Of a stretch of DNA of 64,000 nucleotides, positions 34,607 through 44,200 are shown piece by piece (position 1 is the stretch's first letter; each line of letters starts with the position of its first letter). Under the pieces are notes generated by a model. That model did no database searches. It worked only from the letters and a program-made list of their open reading frames with translations, and had not been told where the DNA came from. The position numbers and the translations under genes are program-made. Origin of the DNA: a virus; the IMG/VR virus record IMGVR_UViG_3300020198_000002, positions 1 through 64,000 of that record. One strand, written 5' to 3'.

Positions 34607-35614
34607 ATGGCATTACTAGTTCCTAATATTGGTGAAATTGAGACTCTACGTTATCTGATTGCTCAAAATAACTTTGTTGCTGATCTTGAGGACACTTCAC
34701 CAAGAAATCTTGTCCTAAAGTTGTATACAAGTAACACCACTCCGGCTGAGGGTGATGTTCCCACGGCTTCTGCGTATTTTGAACCATATATTGACGGTAA
34801 CGTCAACGGTTACGGAACTATCCCAGTTACTGGGTATCCACCTTTGGTAAATAATAGAACTGATCAAGTCTATACTTCCCAGTATGGTATTCTCTTAAAT
34901 GGTTCTCGTTGGGTTATTAAGAACGTTGGTAGCGGCACAACCGCTACATATCCAGAACAGACATTTACCTTCAGTGGTCCTGCGGGTAATATCTATGGTT
35001 ATTATGTAACTAGAGCAAACAATATGCCAATCGCGGTACAAGGTGTTGTACATGCTGCCAGTGTTGGTATTGGAACAACTATTACTAAGGGTACTGGTTC
35101 AGATCCATGTATTGGTATTGTTGGTAACTTCTACTTTATTGTTGATCCCGATGTAAGCATCGATGATCTAACTCTTGGTCAGTATATTGCAGGAAACGCT
35201 GGTATTCAAACTGGAACTAGGATTATCGGAATTGATAGGGCATTAAAAGTTGTTTATGTTGATAAACCACTTGTTGATAACATTCAAACTGCAACCGATC
35301 CATCTATTACTTTCAGTTTCGGTAAGATCTCGATTGTCAATCACCAACTCAAGAAGGGAGATGTTATTTACATCGCCGCGGGTACAGGAAATACTACTTT
35401 AGAATCAAACGTATATACTGTATTTGATGTTCCTAATGCAAATGAGTTCATTACGACTCCTTCACTAACTGCAACATCAAATGGTGTTCTTGGTCTAAAC
35501 ACTGCAACTCTTTACAGTTCAATCATGTATGCTGAAAGATTTACAAATGGACCATACAATATCCAAAACAATGGCGACCAAATTAAGATCACTCTAAACG
35601 TCGCTCTCGACTGA
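34607..35614 (+). CDS. Virion structural protein, 335 aa
   Basis: ATG 34607 with AGGAG 11 nt upstream and its own TATAAATA promoter and intrinsic terminator (35647-35675), a monocistronic unit. Codon use is somewhat richer in C-ending codons than its neighbours, as expected of an abundant virion protein. The N-terminus is VPNIGEIETLRYLIAQNNF. A central HQLKKGDVIYIAAGTG module recalls the repeats in gp7. The strong expression signals suggest a major tail or fibre component; the exact role is unknown. Confidence 0.65.
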   Translation: MALLVPNIGEIETLRYLIAQNNFVADLEDTSPRNLVLKLYTSNTTPAEGDVPTASAYFEPYIDGNVNGYGTIPVTGYPPLVNNRTDQVYTSQYGILLNGSRWVIKNVGSGTTATYPEQTFTFSGPAGNIYGYYVTRANNMPIAVQGVVHAASVGIGTTITKGTGSDPCIGIVGNFYFIVDPDVSIDDLTLGQYIAGNAGIQTGTRIIGIDRALKVVYVDKPLVDNIQTATDPSITFSFGKISIVNHQLKKGDVIYIAAGTGNTTLESNVYTVFDVPNANEFITTPSLTATSNGVLGLNTATLYSSIMYAERFTNGPYNIQNNGDQIKITLNVALD

Positions 35615-35646
35615 TATATATTTAAAATAAAATTATTGTCATGGTT

Positions 35647-35685
35647 GGGGGTTGCTTTATTACTAAGCAATCCCCATTTTTCTTC
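35647..35685 (+). terminator. Intrinsic terminator
   Basis: An 11-bp stem, 35647-35657 (GGGGGTTGCTT) with 35665-35675 (AAGCAATCCCC), one G-T pair, a 7-nt loop, then ATTTTTCTTC. Confidence 0.88.
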
Positions 35686-35704
35686 AAATGAGAATTATTA
35701 AACT

Positions 35705-38700
35705 ATGCCAAATGTCTACGTCTACGATGAAACAAGAGTAGATTACTTTGTTACTGACGATTTGGGGAATGTTCCTCAACCAGTAACAGAGTTCATTGAC
35801 TATGGCAATGTTTCTGCACAAGCAGATCCACCAGAAATTGATTCATTGCAGTTTAATATAAATGATTACGGATTTGTATCGAGAATTGGTGATGTTTATC
35901 CATACGGCAAGATAAACATAACTGGAAATATTTCGACAGAAAGAGCATATGTACCTGTAACCACTGGACTTGGAATTGTTAGTGGTGCAGCTAAACAAAG
36001 ATTTATTAAATCGACCTGGATCGGGTCTGGCACCCTCTTTGAAATTGGTGGAGGACTGGAAAGACTTGTCATACCCGATTTGGGTGCCGCAGGACCATCT
36101 CCACGCATCACTGGTGGTTCTAGAGAAAGAACTACTAATCGTTATAATGGAACAACCGCAACATTTAAAGTCGTTGCTACTTCTGCGGTAACAAAGGAAT
36201 TTAATGTATATCCAGTAGTCTCTACAATTACCATATCGGTAACTGGAGGTACATCACAAGAATATCCATATGAGTATATCCAAACTATTGTTCAAGAACA
36301 GTTAGTTGGTAAAGCTCGAGAAAAAATTGCGTATCAGTATGCACTTACTGAGATTCTTCCTTTTGAAGAGGATGATTGGGGAGAGTTATCTGATGTAAAT
36401 GGAAGTGCGTTTGATGAAACAACAACAACATTTGATAGTACACTCACACAAAACGTTGCATTTAGTGATCAAGTTATTGTAGAAAAGGAATATTGGGGAG
36501 TAATAACACAAAATCCAAGTCAGACAGAAGATTATGGAAATATTGAGTCTGCCTTCCTGAATAAATTTGGCAAAATACGAACGGTCAAATATACTAAGGC
36601 GAAGTATTGTAAATCATTTGATTACTCTGGTTCTGGTTCAATTTCAGTTTCTACTGGAGTACCACCTACAGATACAGATAGAGCTCGCAAATTTGCAGGA
36701 TCTGGAAACATTGTTATTAATGGTCAACTGGGTCTTTCTCAAGCTCCTCAACATAGAGTATTTGGTCTTGGTGATAAAATTGTTCTTTCTGGCGGATCTA
36801 ATCAAAGATTTATACCAAAACCAATTAGGGGATCTGGACTCGTTAAGATCTTGGGTTCAGCTAGACACAGAAAGACATCCAATCCACCAGAAAGGAAAGC
36901 GGAAATCCTTATCTATGGTTATGTTGATAACGTTAAGACTATATTCCAGCCACAAAGAAAGACAGTCAGAATCAATGTTTCTGGCCAGGCTACAAGGGTA
37001 AAACTATTCAAGGCGTTTAAGGGATCCGATACGATTAGGGTTCTTGGTGCTCTTTCTACTCTGGATATCAGATTTGGTCCACATTGGAGGAGTCCCCTTG
37101 AGAGAGATGGTTATATCGAACCAATTGATTATGGATTTATTACTCAATCAACGACAGAACCTAATGAGGATTGGGGATTAGTAAGTGAAATTCCATTAGT
37201 CATTAATGGTGGCGGATCTCTTGACTTTGGTTATATTATTCCAATATTTACTCGAATCAATATCGTTGGAATTGCTGCTCAAGCATTTGCTAGAGATGCA
37301 TATAAGGGATTGGGTCTGATTAATCTATCTGGAATAAAGGCAGAAAAATCGGCTTATATCTTCAAATCTAATGGACTTTCTGGTATTGCAACTCATCCAG
37401 CCGGATTCTTCTTCTCTGGTGCAAATTGGTTCAGTCAGGCTCCTCAACATAGAGTATTTGGTATTGGTGATTACGTCAAGGTTCTTGGAACTGGTAATGA
37501 ATCCATAACTCCTACAACGGAAATTGGATCTGGAAATATATCAATTTCTGGTGGACTTTCTAATCTTAAGTTTGTAAGTTCTGCAGGAGAACAAACAATT
37601 CTTACCACTATTAGTGGTTCCTCAAAAGAAAGATTCATTCCCAACTTTAATGGATCTGGAAAACTTACTCTCAGTCAGGGAAGAGAGGCTGGACAAACCT
37701 ATCTCAGAATTATTACTGTGGATCCAAAAAGATCTGCAGTTCTATTCTCAGTATATAACAGTCTATCAATATTTGAGAAAAATACAGAATCTTACAATAA
37801 TTCATCAATCAGCAAGAGCGGTGGTGGATCTGCAGATTATGGAAGTATTCTTAATATTCCTTCTTATGGATTTGACCTATCACAACAAGGAAGTGGAAAT
37901 GGCGCATTAACACAAACCTTTGATAATGAAACTAATACTTATGATCAGGATATTGTTACAGGTCGTCGTTATAGTGATGATTTAATTAGCTCTGGATTGC
38001 TGCCAACATTTGATAAGACTTCTTCATATGAAGTCAATTTTGGTTCAAGAAATGTCAGCGAAGATTATGGATATGTCTATCCAAATACTGTTGGTGGACC
38101 GGCATACGATCAATACTTATATCCATATAATACTGGATTCTCTGATCAGGATGGAATTGATAAGGGATACGAAGATCTAGGGTTCTTGAATGAGAATCCG
38201 AATGAACAGGCAAAGGCTCCATTTGGAACAATCCGTCTCCAACAACCATCGTTTGCAAATATTTCCCGAGTTATTCCAAAATATCCAGGAAAAGTTACAC
38301 TATTTGTTTCTGGATTTGCTTCGCAGAAATTTGTACCGAATTGGAATGGATCTGGTACATTAAGTGTTCTTACTGGAGCTGCAGAAGCTTACAGTGCTCA
38401 GACCCCAGAAAATACACCACTAGTTGTAATTTCTGGATCCAGAATTAGTGAAAGGGCAACCTTTGCTATCGAAGGATCTGGTAATATTACAGTTTCTGGA
38501 CAAATTGTAGAAAGAGCAACATTTAGTGAAGTCGGTTCTGGATCTATTAATATTTCTGGAGATTCTCTCAATAGTGTCAGAGCCGATCCAATTGAAAATA
38601 CGGTCCTATTTACATTATATGGTGAATACGAGAAACTTAAGTTTGCCGTTAATCCACCAGTAATAAAAGCCACACTGCGACTTGCTGGGGAACTTAAACA

Positions 38701-40285
38701 TCCATTTATTGACTATACCCCACATTACGGTATTGACAGGAACGTTGGAATTGAGACTGGTATATTCATTCTACCTGGCGGGGCTGGTGGTGAATATGGA
38801 AATCCAGGTATTGTTACTACAAGATATATTCCACAATATCCTGGTGGTTATTCCAATGGTGGAACTGCAGGACCAATTATACTCAGAGATAGAGCAATTT
38901 CGCGTACAAATGCTCCTATCTTTACTGAAGGTACAATTTACATTCTTGGTATTGGTACTGCAGCAAATGGCGATCTCAATGGGGTCCAAGTTGGCGCTAA
39001 ATGGAGATTTATTCCGCAACTTGTTCGTGGTGGTCCTGGACTTATTTCAATCAAAGGTATTGCAGTCACAGCACCACGTCGAGTTTATGGTTACTACGGA
39101 GATCAGAAAAACCCAGGCACTTCTGGAACCATTGTTCTATCTACAGAAAAGAGAAAAACAGAAGAAAGGAAGATTATCAAAATCACTTCTTCAGCTGGAA
39201 TTATTTCTGTTTCTGGAACTGCAACCGAGAGAAAAACAAATGCGTATCAGGGTACTGGAACCCTATTCAAACTATCAGATGCACTGGATTCCAGAACAAA
39301 ATCTTATGTTGCAAGTGGCACTGTACGAGTACAAAGTCAGTCCATATCTTCAGAATCCTTTGTCGCACAAACTCCAGAAAATACAGTCCTCTACACTATC
39401 AGCGGACAAGCGAAAAAATCCGTTCTACTCACTACAGATTTCACTGGAGTTGTGCAAGTTTCGGGAACCAGTGGGGATCCCATTATTCGCAAATCTTTTG
39501 GAGGATCTGGAAAACTATCAACCCGTTCTGGAGCTGCTTGGAACTTTACTCGAAAGTCAATATCAAACGTTGTTCTCGTCAGTATTTCTGGAATCTCAAG
39601 AACCAAGATTGTCCAAGTATTTGGATATTATGGAGATCAAAAGAATCCAGGAACTTCTGGGACTATTACGATTTCTGGACAACTCAGCCATCCACAAATC
39701 GATTATACTCCGGCGTACAAAACTTCTGGATTGTTCAGAGTTGGTGGAACCGCAAAAACAAATCCAAGTCTTCTTGTCATTGGTATCGGCCGAATTTCAA
39801 TTTCTGGGGCATCAAAACAGAAATTCTCCTATCAGGGTTCGGAAAGAACAATTCTCACCACTATTTCTGGATCTGCAAATACCAGAGAACTCAATGTATA
39901 TCAAGACTTTATTACATCTGGTCTTTACAGGATATCTGGTATTTCGGCTACAAGGGAAATACAACTTTATGGATATTATGGGGATCAAAAGAATCCAGGA
40001 ACTTCTGGTGTTATCAGAATATCTGGGACACCTCTGGTACATCCAAATGTCAGATATATTCCATCTCCAGATGGCAGCGGCACAATCTTTATCAGTGGTG
40101 TTGGAAGAAGAAGAAGGATATTCCCACTATACACTGGCGCAGGAATTCTATTTGCATTTTCATCTGGAAAAGAATCTTATTCCAGATCAACATATGTTGG
40201 TATTGGAAATGTTATCCTATCTTCCTCTGGCATTACAGAAATATTGCAATTCGAAGAAGGCAGAACTTACGTTGTTATCATATAA
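35705..40285 (+). CDS. Repeat-rich tail fibre-like protein, 1526 aa
   Basis: ATG 35705, 30 bp after the terminator. The protein is built of many short 'SG(S/T)GxxxxSG' beta units (GSGTLFEIGG, GSGNISISGG, GSGKLTLSQG), as in an elongated beta fibre. Longer units repeat: YGYYGDQKNPGTSG three times (codons near 39083, 39619 and 39967), APQHRVFG twice, AQTPENT twice and TILTTISGS twice. The N-terminus (PNVYVYDETRVDYFVT) is probably the anchor. Such fibres commonly bind receptors. From 39001 onward all three forward frames are open, which I attribute to repeat codon composition. Confidence 0.72.
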   Translation: MPNVYVYDETRVDYFVTDDLGNVPQPVTEFIDYGNVSAQADPPEIDSLQFNINDYGFVSRIGDVYPYGKINITGNISTERAYVPVTTGLGIVSGAAKQRFIKSTWIGSGTLFEIGGGLERLVIPDLGAAGPSPRITGGSRERTTNRYNGTTATFKVVATSAVTKEFNVYPVVSTITISVTGGTSQEYPYEYIQTIVQEQLVGKAREKIAYQYALTEILPFEEDDWGELSDVNGSAFDETTTTFDSTLTQNVAFSDQVIVEKEYWGVITQNPSQTEDYGNIESAFLNKFGKIRTVKYTKAKYCKSFDYSGSGSISVSTGVPPTDTDRARKFAGSGNIVINGQLGLSQAPQHRVFGLGDKIVLSGGSNQRFIPKPIRGSGLVKILGSARHRKTSNPPERKAEILIYGYVDNVKTIFQPQRKTVRINVSGQATRVKLFKAFKGSDTIRVLGALSTLDIRFGPHWRSPLERDGYIEPIDYGFITQSTTEPNEDWGLVSEIPLVINGGGSLDFGYIIPIFTRINIVGIAAQAFARDAYKGLGLINLSGIKAEKSAYIFKSNGLSGIATHPAGFFFSGANWFSQAPQHRVFGIGDYVKVLGTGNESITPTTEIGSGNISISGGLSNLKFVSSAGEQTILTTISGSSKERFIPNFNGSGKLTLSQGREAGQTYLRIITVDPKRSAVLFSVYNSLSIFEKNTESYNNSSISKSGGGSADYGSILNIPSYGFDLSQQGSGNGALTQTFDNETNTYDQDIVTGRRYSDDLISSGLLPTFDKTSSYEVNFGSRNVSEDYGYVYPNTVGGPAYDQYLYPYNTGFSDQDGIDKGYEDLGFLNENPNEQAKAPFGTIRLQQPSFANISRVIPKYPGKVTLFVSGFASQKFVPNWNGSGTLSVLTGAAEAYSAQTPENTPLVVISGSRISERATFAIEGSGNITVSGQIVERATFSEVGSGSINISGDSLNSVRADPIENTVLFTLYGEYEKLKFAVNPPVIKATLRLAGELKHPFIDYTPHYGIDRNVGIETGIFILPGGAGGEYGNPGIVTTRYIPQYPGGYSNGGTAGPIILRDRAISRTNAPIFTEGTIYILGIGTAANGDLNGVQVGAKWRFIPQLVRGGPGLISIKGIAVTAPRRVYGYYGDQKNPGTSGTIVLSTEKRKTEERKIIKITSSAGIISVSGTATERKTNAYQGTGTLFKLSDALDSRTKSYVASGTVRVQSQSISSESFVAQTPENTVLYTISGQAKKSVLLTTDFTGVVQVSGTSGDPIIRKSFGGSGKLSTRSGAAWNFTRKSISNVVLVSISGISRTKIVQVFGYYGDQKNPGTSGTITISGQLSHPQIDYTPAYKTSGLFRVGGTAKTNPSLLVIGIGRISISGASKQKFSYQGSERTILTTISGSANTRELNVYQDFITSGLYRISGISATREIQLYGYYGDQKNPGTSGVIRISGTPLVHPNVRYIPSPDGSGTIFISGVGRRRRIFPLYTGAGILFAFSSGKESYSRSTYVGIGNVILSSSGITEILQFEEGRTYVVII

Positions 40286-40289
40286 AAAG

Positions 40290-40297
40290 TATAAATA
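40290..40297 (+). promoter_or_regulatory. T4-type late promoter TATAAATA
   Basis: Exact octamer 5 bp after the fibre stop and about 36 bp before ATG 40333. Confidence 0.65.
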
Positions 40298-40332
40298 AAT
40301 CAGAAGCAAAATCGGTTCATGATTTTTGACTC

Positions 40333-40791
40333 ATGACAAAACAAGTACAGTTTAGAAAGGGCACAACTGCGGAGCATTTTAACTTCACAGGCGCCCTTGC
40401 TGAAATTACAGTTGATACTGATAAAAAGACAGCCATTGTACACGATGGAGTAACTCCTGGTGGTTTTGAACTTACGAAATCTAGATGGACATTAGCAACT
40501 GGAAATGCATATTTGGGGACAAATCAAAAGTATACTGTTGATTCCCAAAACAGTCCTGGTGGATTTACTTTAACAATGCCAGAACCAAGATCTGTTGGAG
40601 ACTGGGTTTGGATTGAAGATTTCGCAAATTTTTGGAGTCAAAATCCAGTAAATATTGTGTCCGCCTATGATTTTGAAAACGGACATTTGGTTAGAGAATC
40701 ATCTCCACTTATTCTTGATGTATCTGGTGCTTCAATTTCTTTAATTTGGAATGGAACCTTATGGAAAATCTTCAACAATAGAGGAAGTTAA
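40333..40791 (+). CDS. Fibre protein with tropism-determinant-like N-terminus, 152 aa
   Basis: MTKQVQFRKGTTAEHFNF, then GALAEITVDTDKKTAIVHDG is the pattern of the N-terminal beta-prism (Mtd_N-like) domain found in many phage fibres. The C-terminal part (GGFTLTMPEPRSVGDWVWIED, then LIWNGTLWKIFNN) is a small beta domain that also ends the 1272-aa fibre downstream (VTLPANPVIGDTVRIYD, then NDTWGWRIFSI). In this family the N-terminal domain anchors and trimerises. It probably forms a short fibre or cap, in a transcript started at 40290. Confidence 0.7.
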   Translation: MTKQVQFRKGTTAEHFNFTGALAEITVDTDKKTAIVHDGVTPGGFELTKSRWTLATGNAYLGTNQKYTVDSQNSPGGFTLTMPEPRSVGDWVWIEDFANFWSQNPVNIVSAYDFENGHLVRESSPLILDVSGASISLIWNGTLWKIFNNRGS

Positions 40792-40793
40792 CT

Positions 40794-41198
40794 ATGGCAT
40801 TAACATTAAGTAATAGTATCTCTGGTGAGTTTATTCCATCAGAATCTTCTGGATTTTATGTTTATGCTTTAAGAAGAGATGCAGAATCAATGCTGTATCT
40901 ATCAAAAGTTAGCGCTGCCTCTACTGAAACTGGAGAATTTTATAGGGCAAATGGTACTGCAATTCCTGAATTTGGTGATGGTATTGATTATGGTTGTTAT
41001 GATGTAGGTGTAGGAAAAACTTCAGAAATTAGAAATGATATTGCAAGTAATAAAAAATTTCTAGATGATCCAAATGATAAATATCAACAGATCCGTTTCG
41101 ATAGAAGAAACTTATACTACTACATAGATAATGATGGTTTCTTCGTCATCCGATTCAATGGACCAGATTATGATTACCTCTCTATCGGACCCAAATAA
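40794..41198 (+). CDS. Hypothetical protein between fibre genes, 134 aa
   Basis: ATG 40794, 2 nt after the previous stop. LTLSNSISGEFIPSESSGFYVYAL and a C-terminal strand block (LYYYIDNDGFFVIRFNG) suggest a compact beta protein. The middle is acidic and polar. It may be a fibre component or fibre chaperone because of its location, with no sequence evidence for either. It is followed after 15 nt by the ribosome site AGGAG of the long fibre gene. Confidence 0.55.
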   Translation: MALTLSNSISGEFIPSESSGFYVYALRRDAESMLYLSKVSAASTETGEFYRANGTAIPEFGDGIDYGCYDVGVGKTSEIRNDIASNKKFLDDPNDKYQQIRFDRRNLYYYIDNDGFFVIRFNGPDYDYLSIGPK

Positions 41199-41216
41199 TA
41201 ATTAACAGGAGAAAAA

Positions 41217-44200
41217 ATGGCTGAGTTTAGACTTGGAAGAGTAAAATTCAACTGGACTGGCAATTGGCAGCCATCCAAATCCTACTTGATTGATGACATC
41301 ATCAAGTTCGGTGGGAATAGTTACGTGGCGGTCGTTAATCACACTTCCGTAGCCAGTACAGCAGATTTTTATGTAACTGATTTTGCTAAATGGAATGTCC
41401 ATTTAGAGGGTATTTCTAATACTGGAGAGTGGGCACCCAATTATTTGTATAAGGAAAACGAGGTTTTCAAATTTGGTAACGTTCAATATAGAGTTGTTGT
41501 CTCTCACCTTTCACATGGATCTTTTCCAGATCTAAGTAAAGTAGTTGAATACGTAGCTGGATTTAAAGCTGAAGGTGAGTGGAACAATAATACTCAATAT
41601 CAAACTGGAGATGTTGTCAACTATCAAGGATCTTCTTACGTTGCTTTAACAACATCCCTCGCTGGATTTTTGCCGCCAATTAACGTTGCAATTGGAACCG
41701 ATGTCGCCGGCAAATCTTGGCAAATTCTTGCCGATGGTCTTGCAGGTGCCGCAATCACCTTTACTCCTGGTACTTACTATAGAGGTCAATTAGTACAGTA
41801 TGGTGGACATATTTTTAGACATAAACTAGGTGTTACTACAAGCGTTTATCCTTTAGGGTCTGGTGATCCCGTAACTGGAACTGGTATTGGGAATTCTGCT
41901 TGGGAGCTCTTAGTACAAGGATTCAAATTTGTAGGTAATTTCTCGACAACATTTAATTACAATGTTGGGCATGTTGCAAGATTTGGTTCAAATTCATATG
42001 TTGCAGTAGGTAATTCATTCATAAATATTGACCCTTTAGCTGGTCTTGGTACATATTGGGAGACTCTTGCTGCTGGAGACAGTTCTGCAGCTCTTACTAC
42101 CAAGGGTGATATTTTAACTTACAATGGCGGTCCATTTAGAATCGGGATTGGTTCTACTGGATATGCACTTGCAGTAAATCCTGATGGGCTTCCTGGTTAT
42201 CAAATTGTGGGTGCTCAAACTCGTGTTTACTACGTAGACTCTGAGTCTGGTGATGATGGCTCCAATGGTCTTGCACCTAACCTAGCGTTCAAAACAATTA
42301 AGCAAGCTTGTCAGGCTGCACGTCCTGATAGAAGTATCACTAATTTTGAATATACTGCATCAACTGGACTTTCAACAATTACCGCTCCTGGTCACGGATT
42401 GGCAAACGTTGGAACATTCGTTCAGTTAGCTGAAATTGAATTTGAGTGTACCTCTGGTGGTAACACTTATGGAGTTCTTGGATTCAATTACACTCCAACA
42501 ACTGGTATTGCTACAGTAACTGCTATTAATATTGGTCTTGCTCCAGAAACTGGTATTGGAAATCTATTAAGAGTGAGAGATGTTCAAGTTTCATATAACA
42601 CGGGTGCAGGAAGTACTACGGCATTATTTGCAAATGCATTTGGTGGATCAAACTTCCCAATCACTGCAATTCCAAGCAACAACTCGGTAGCATTGAACGT
42701 TGGTATTAGAACATTCTCACTCAACTATATTGGTGGAGGTACTATCTTTGCTGGTATCACTACAACCATCTTCCCAGATGTTGCTTCCAAGTCTTATTTT
42801 GAAGTTCTTCAAGTTCTTGATACGAATAGAATTGTTGTTAACGTAGGTCCTTCTACTATTGCACACACCTACGTAGGCGGAGGACATATAACTGACCTAA
42901 CTCCTGCTGTTCTAAGACTTTCTGCCTCTCAGTTCTATGAGCAACTACCAATCATTGTTCCTCCATTCACTTCTATTGTTGGACATACACTTAGAGGTAC
43001 TACTGTCTTACCTAAGACTGGATTCTCCGATGACAATTCAACTCCAAATAATAGAGCTACAATGTTCCAGTTGAGTGATGCAACTACAATTCAAGCGTTG
43101 GCATTCAAAGGATTAGAAGGATTCCATTACGACTCTGCAGCTCCTTTTGAAATTAATAATACAAACGTTAGAACTGGTGTTGGTACAACCGCTTGTGGTA
43201 AGTTCTTTGCACTTAATCCAAATTCTCCAGTTAACAATAAGTCGCCTTATGTTAAGGATTGCACATGTTTCTCCGATCCTGCCAGTGCAGATGGCAGATT
43301 TGGCGGCGGTGGAGTAGGGGTATTCCTTGATGGTGGAGTCCATGAAGAGGGTGCGAGATCAATGGTATTTGACTCGTTTACCATGGTCAACTCTGATGGT
43401 GCTGGATATATTCTTGATAAAAACGCAATTGCAGAAATCGTTTCCTGCTTTACTTATTATTGCAAGTGGGGATATTATTCTGGTGGTGGATCCAGAATTC
43501 GTGCAGTTGGTGGTAATAACTCTTATGGTGATTATGGCGTCATTGCTTCTGGATTCTCTACCTCTGAACCAGTAAGATCCGCAAGACTCTTTGGTGATCT
43601 GATGAAGATGCAACCAGCAACAATTTTGGGTACAGTCGCTGTCGGGCAGACAATGGTTGGTGAAACATCTGGTGCTCACGGTTGGCTCATAAACGATCAA
43701 AGAGCTGCAGATAAATTCCACTTCAAGTATTATCCTGGTTACGGTGCAACTGCAACTACAGCAAACGGTAACATTGCGATTGGTACTTCACCATTTATTG
43801 ATGGAGAACTCGTCAATACATATAGCCCCACTAGTGGTGCAGGTGTAGCTGGTTCTTTCTATGTTGGTGCTGCTTCCAGTTCTATAAGTGGACAGAAGGG
43901 AACTATCGTCGAAGTTGATGCTGTTAGTGGTACGCTTCTTGTTGGAGACTCGGTTGGTTTCAAAACTACTTTTGGTCAAGAATCACTATTCTACATCATT
44001 AACACAATTACTAATGTTTCTGCTGCTCAGACTTTCATCGATGGTATGACTGGTATTGCATATACTTACTACAATAGAGCAACTTTGACAATTTCTCCTG
44101 ATAAGTCAAGAGCCACTCCAGATACTAGAAATATCCACCCACTTGGTAACTTCTCTACTTCCGTATCGGCTGGTTCTTCAATTGATGTAAGAACCAAGTT

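Noticed and set aside
38682-40329. 538- and 442-codon frames inside the fibre gene
   Set aside because: Compositions (Leu/Gln-rich, and Trp/Cys/Lys-rich) are those of shifted repeat codons. They are kept only as the three-frame observation.
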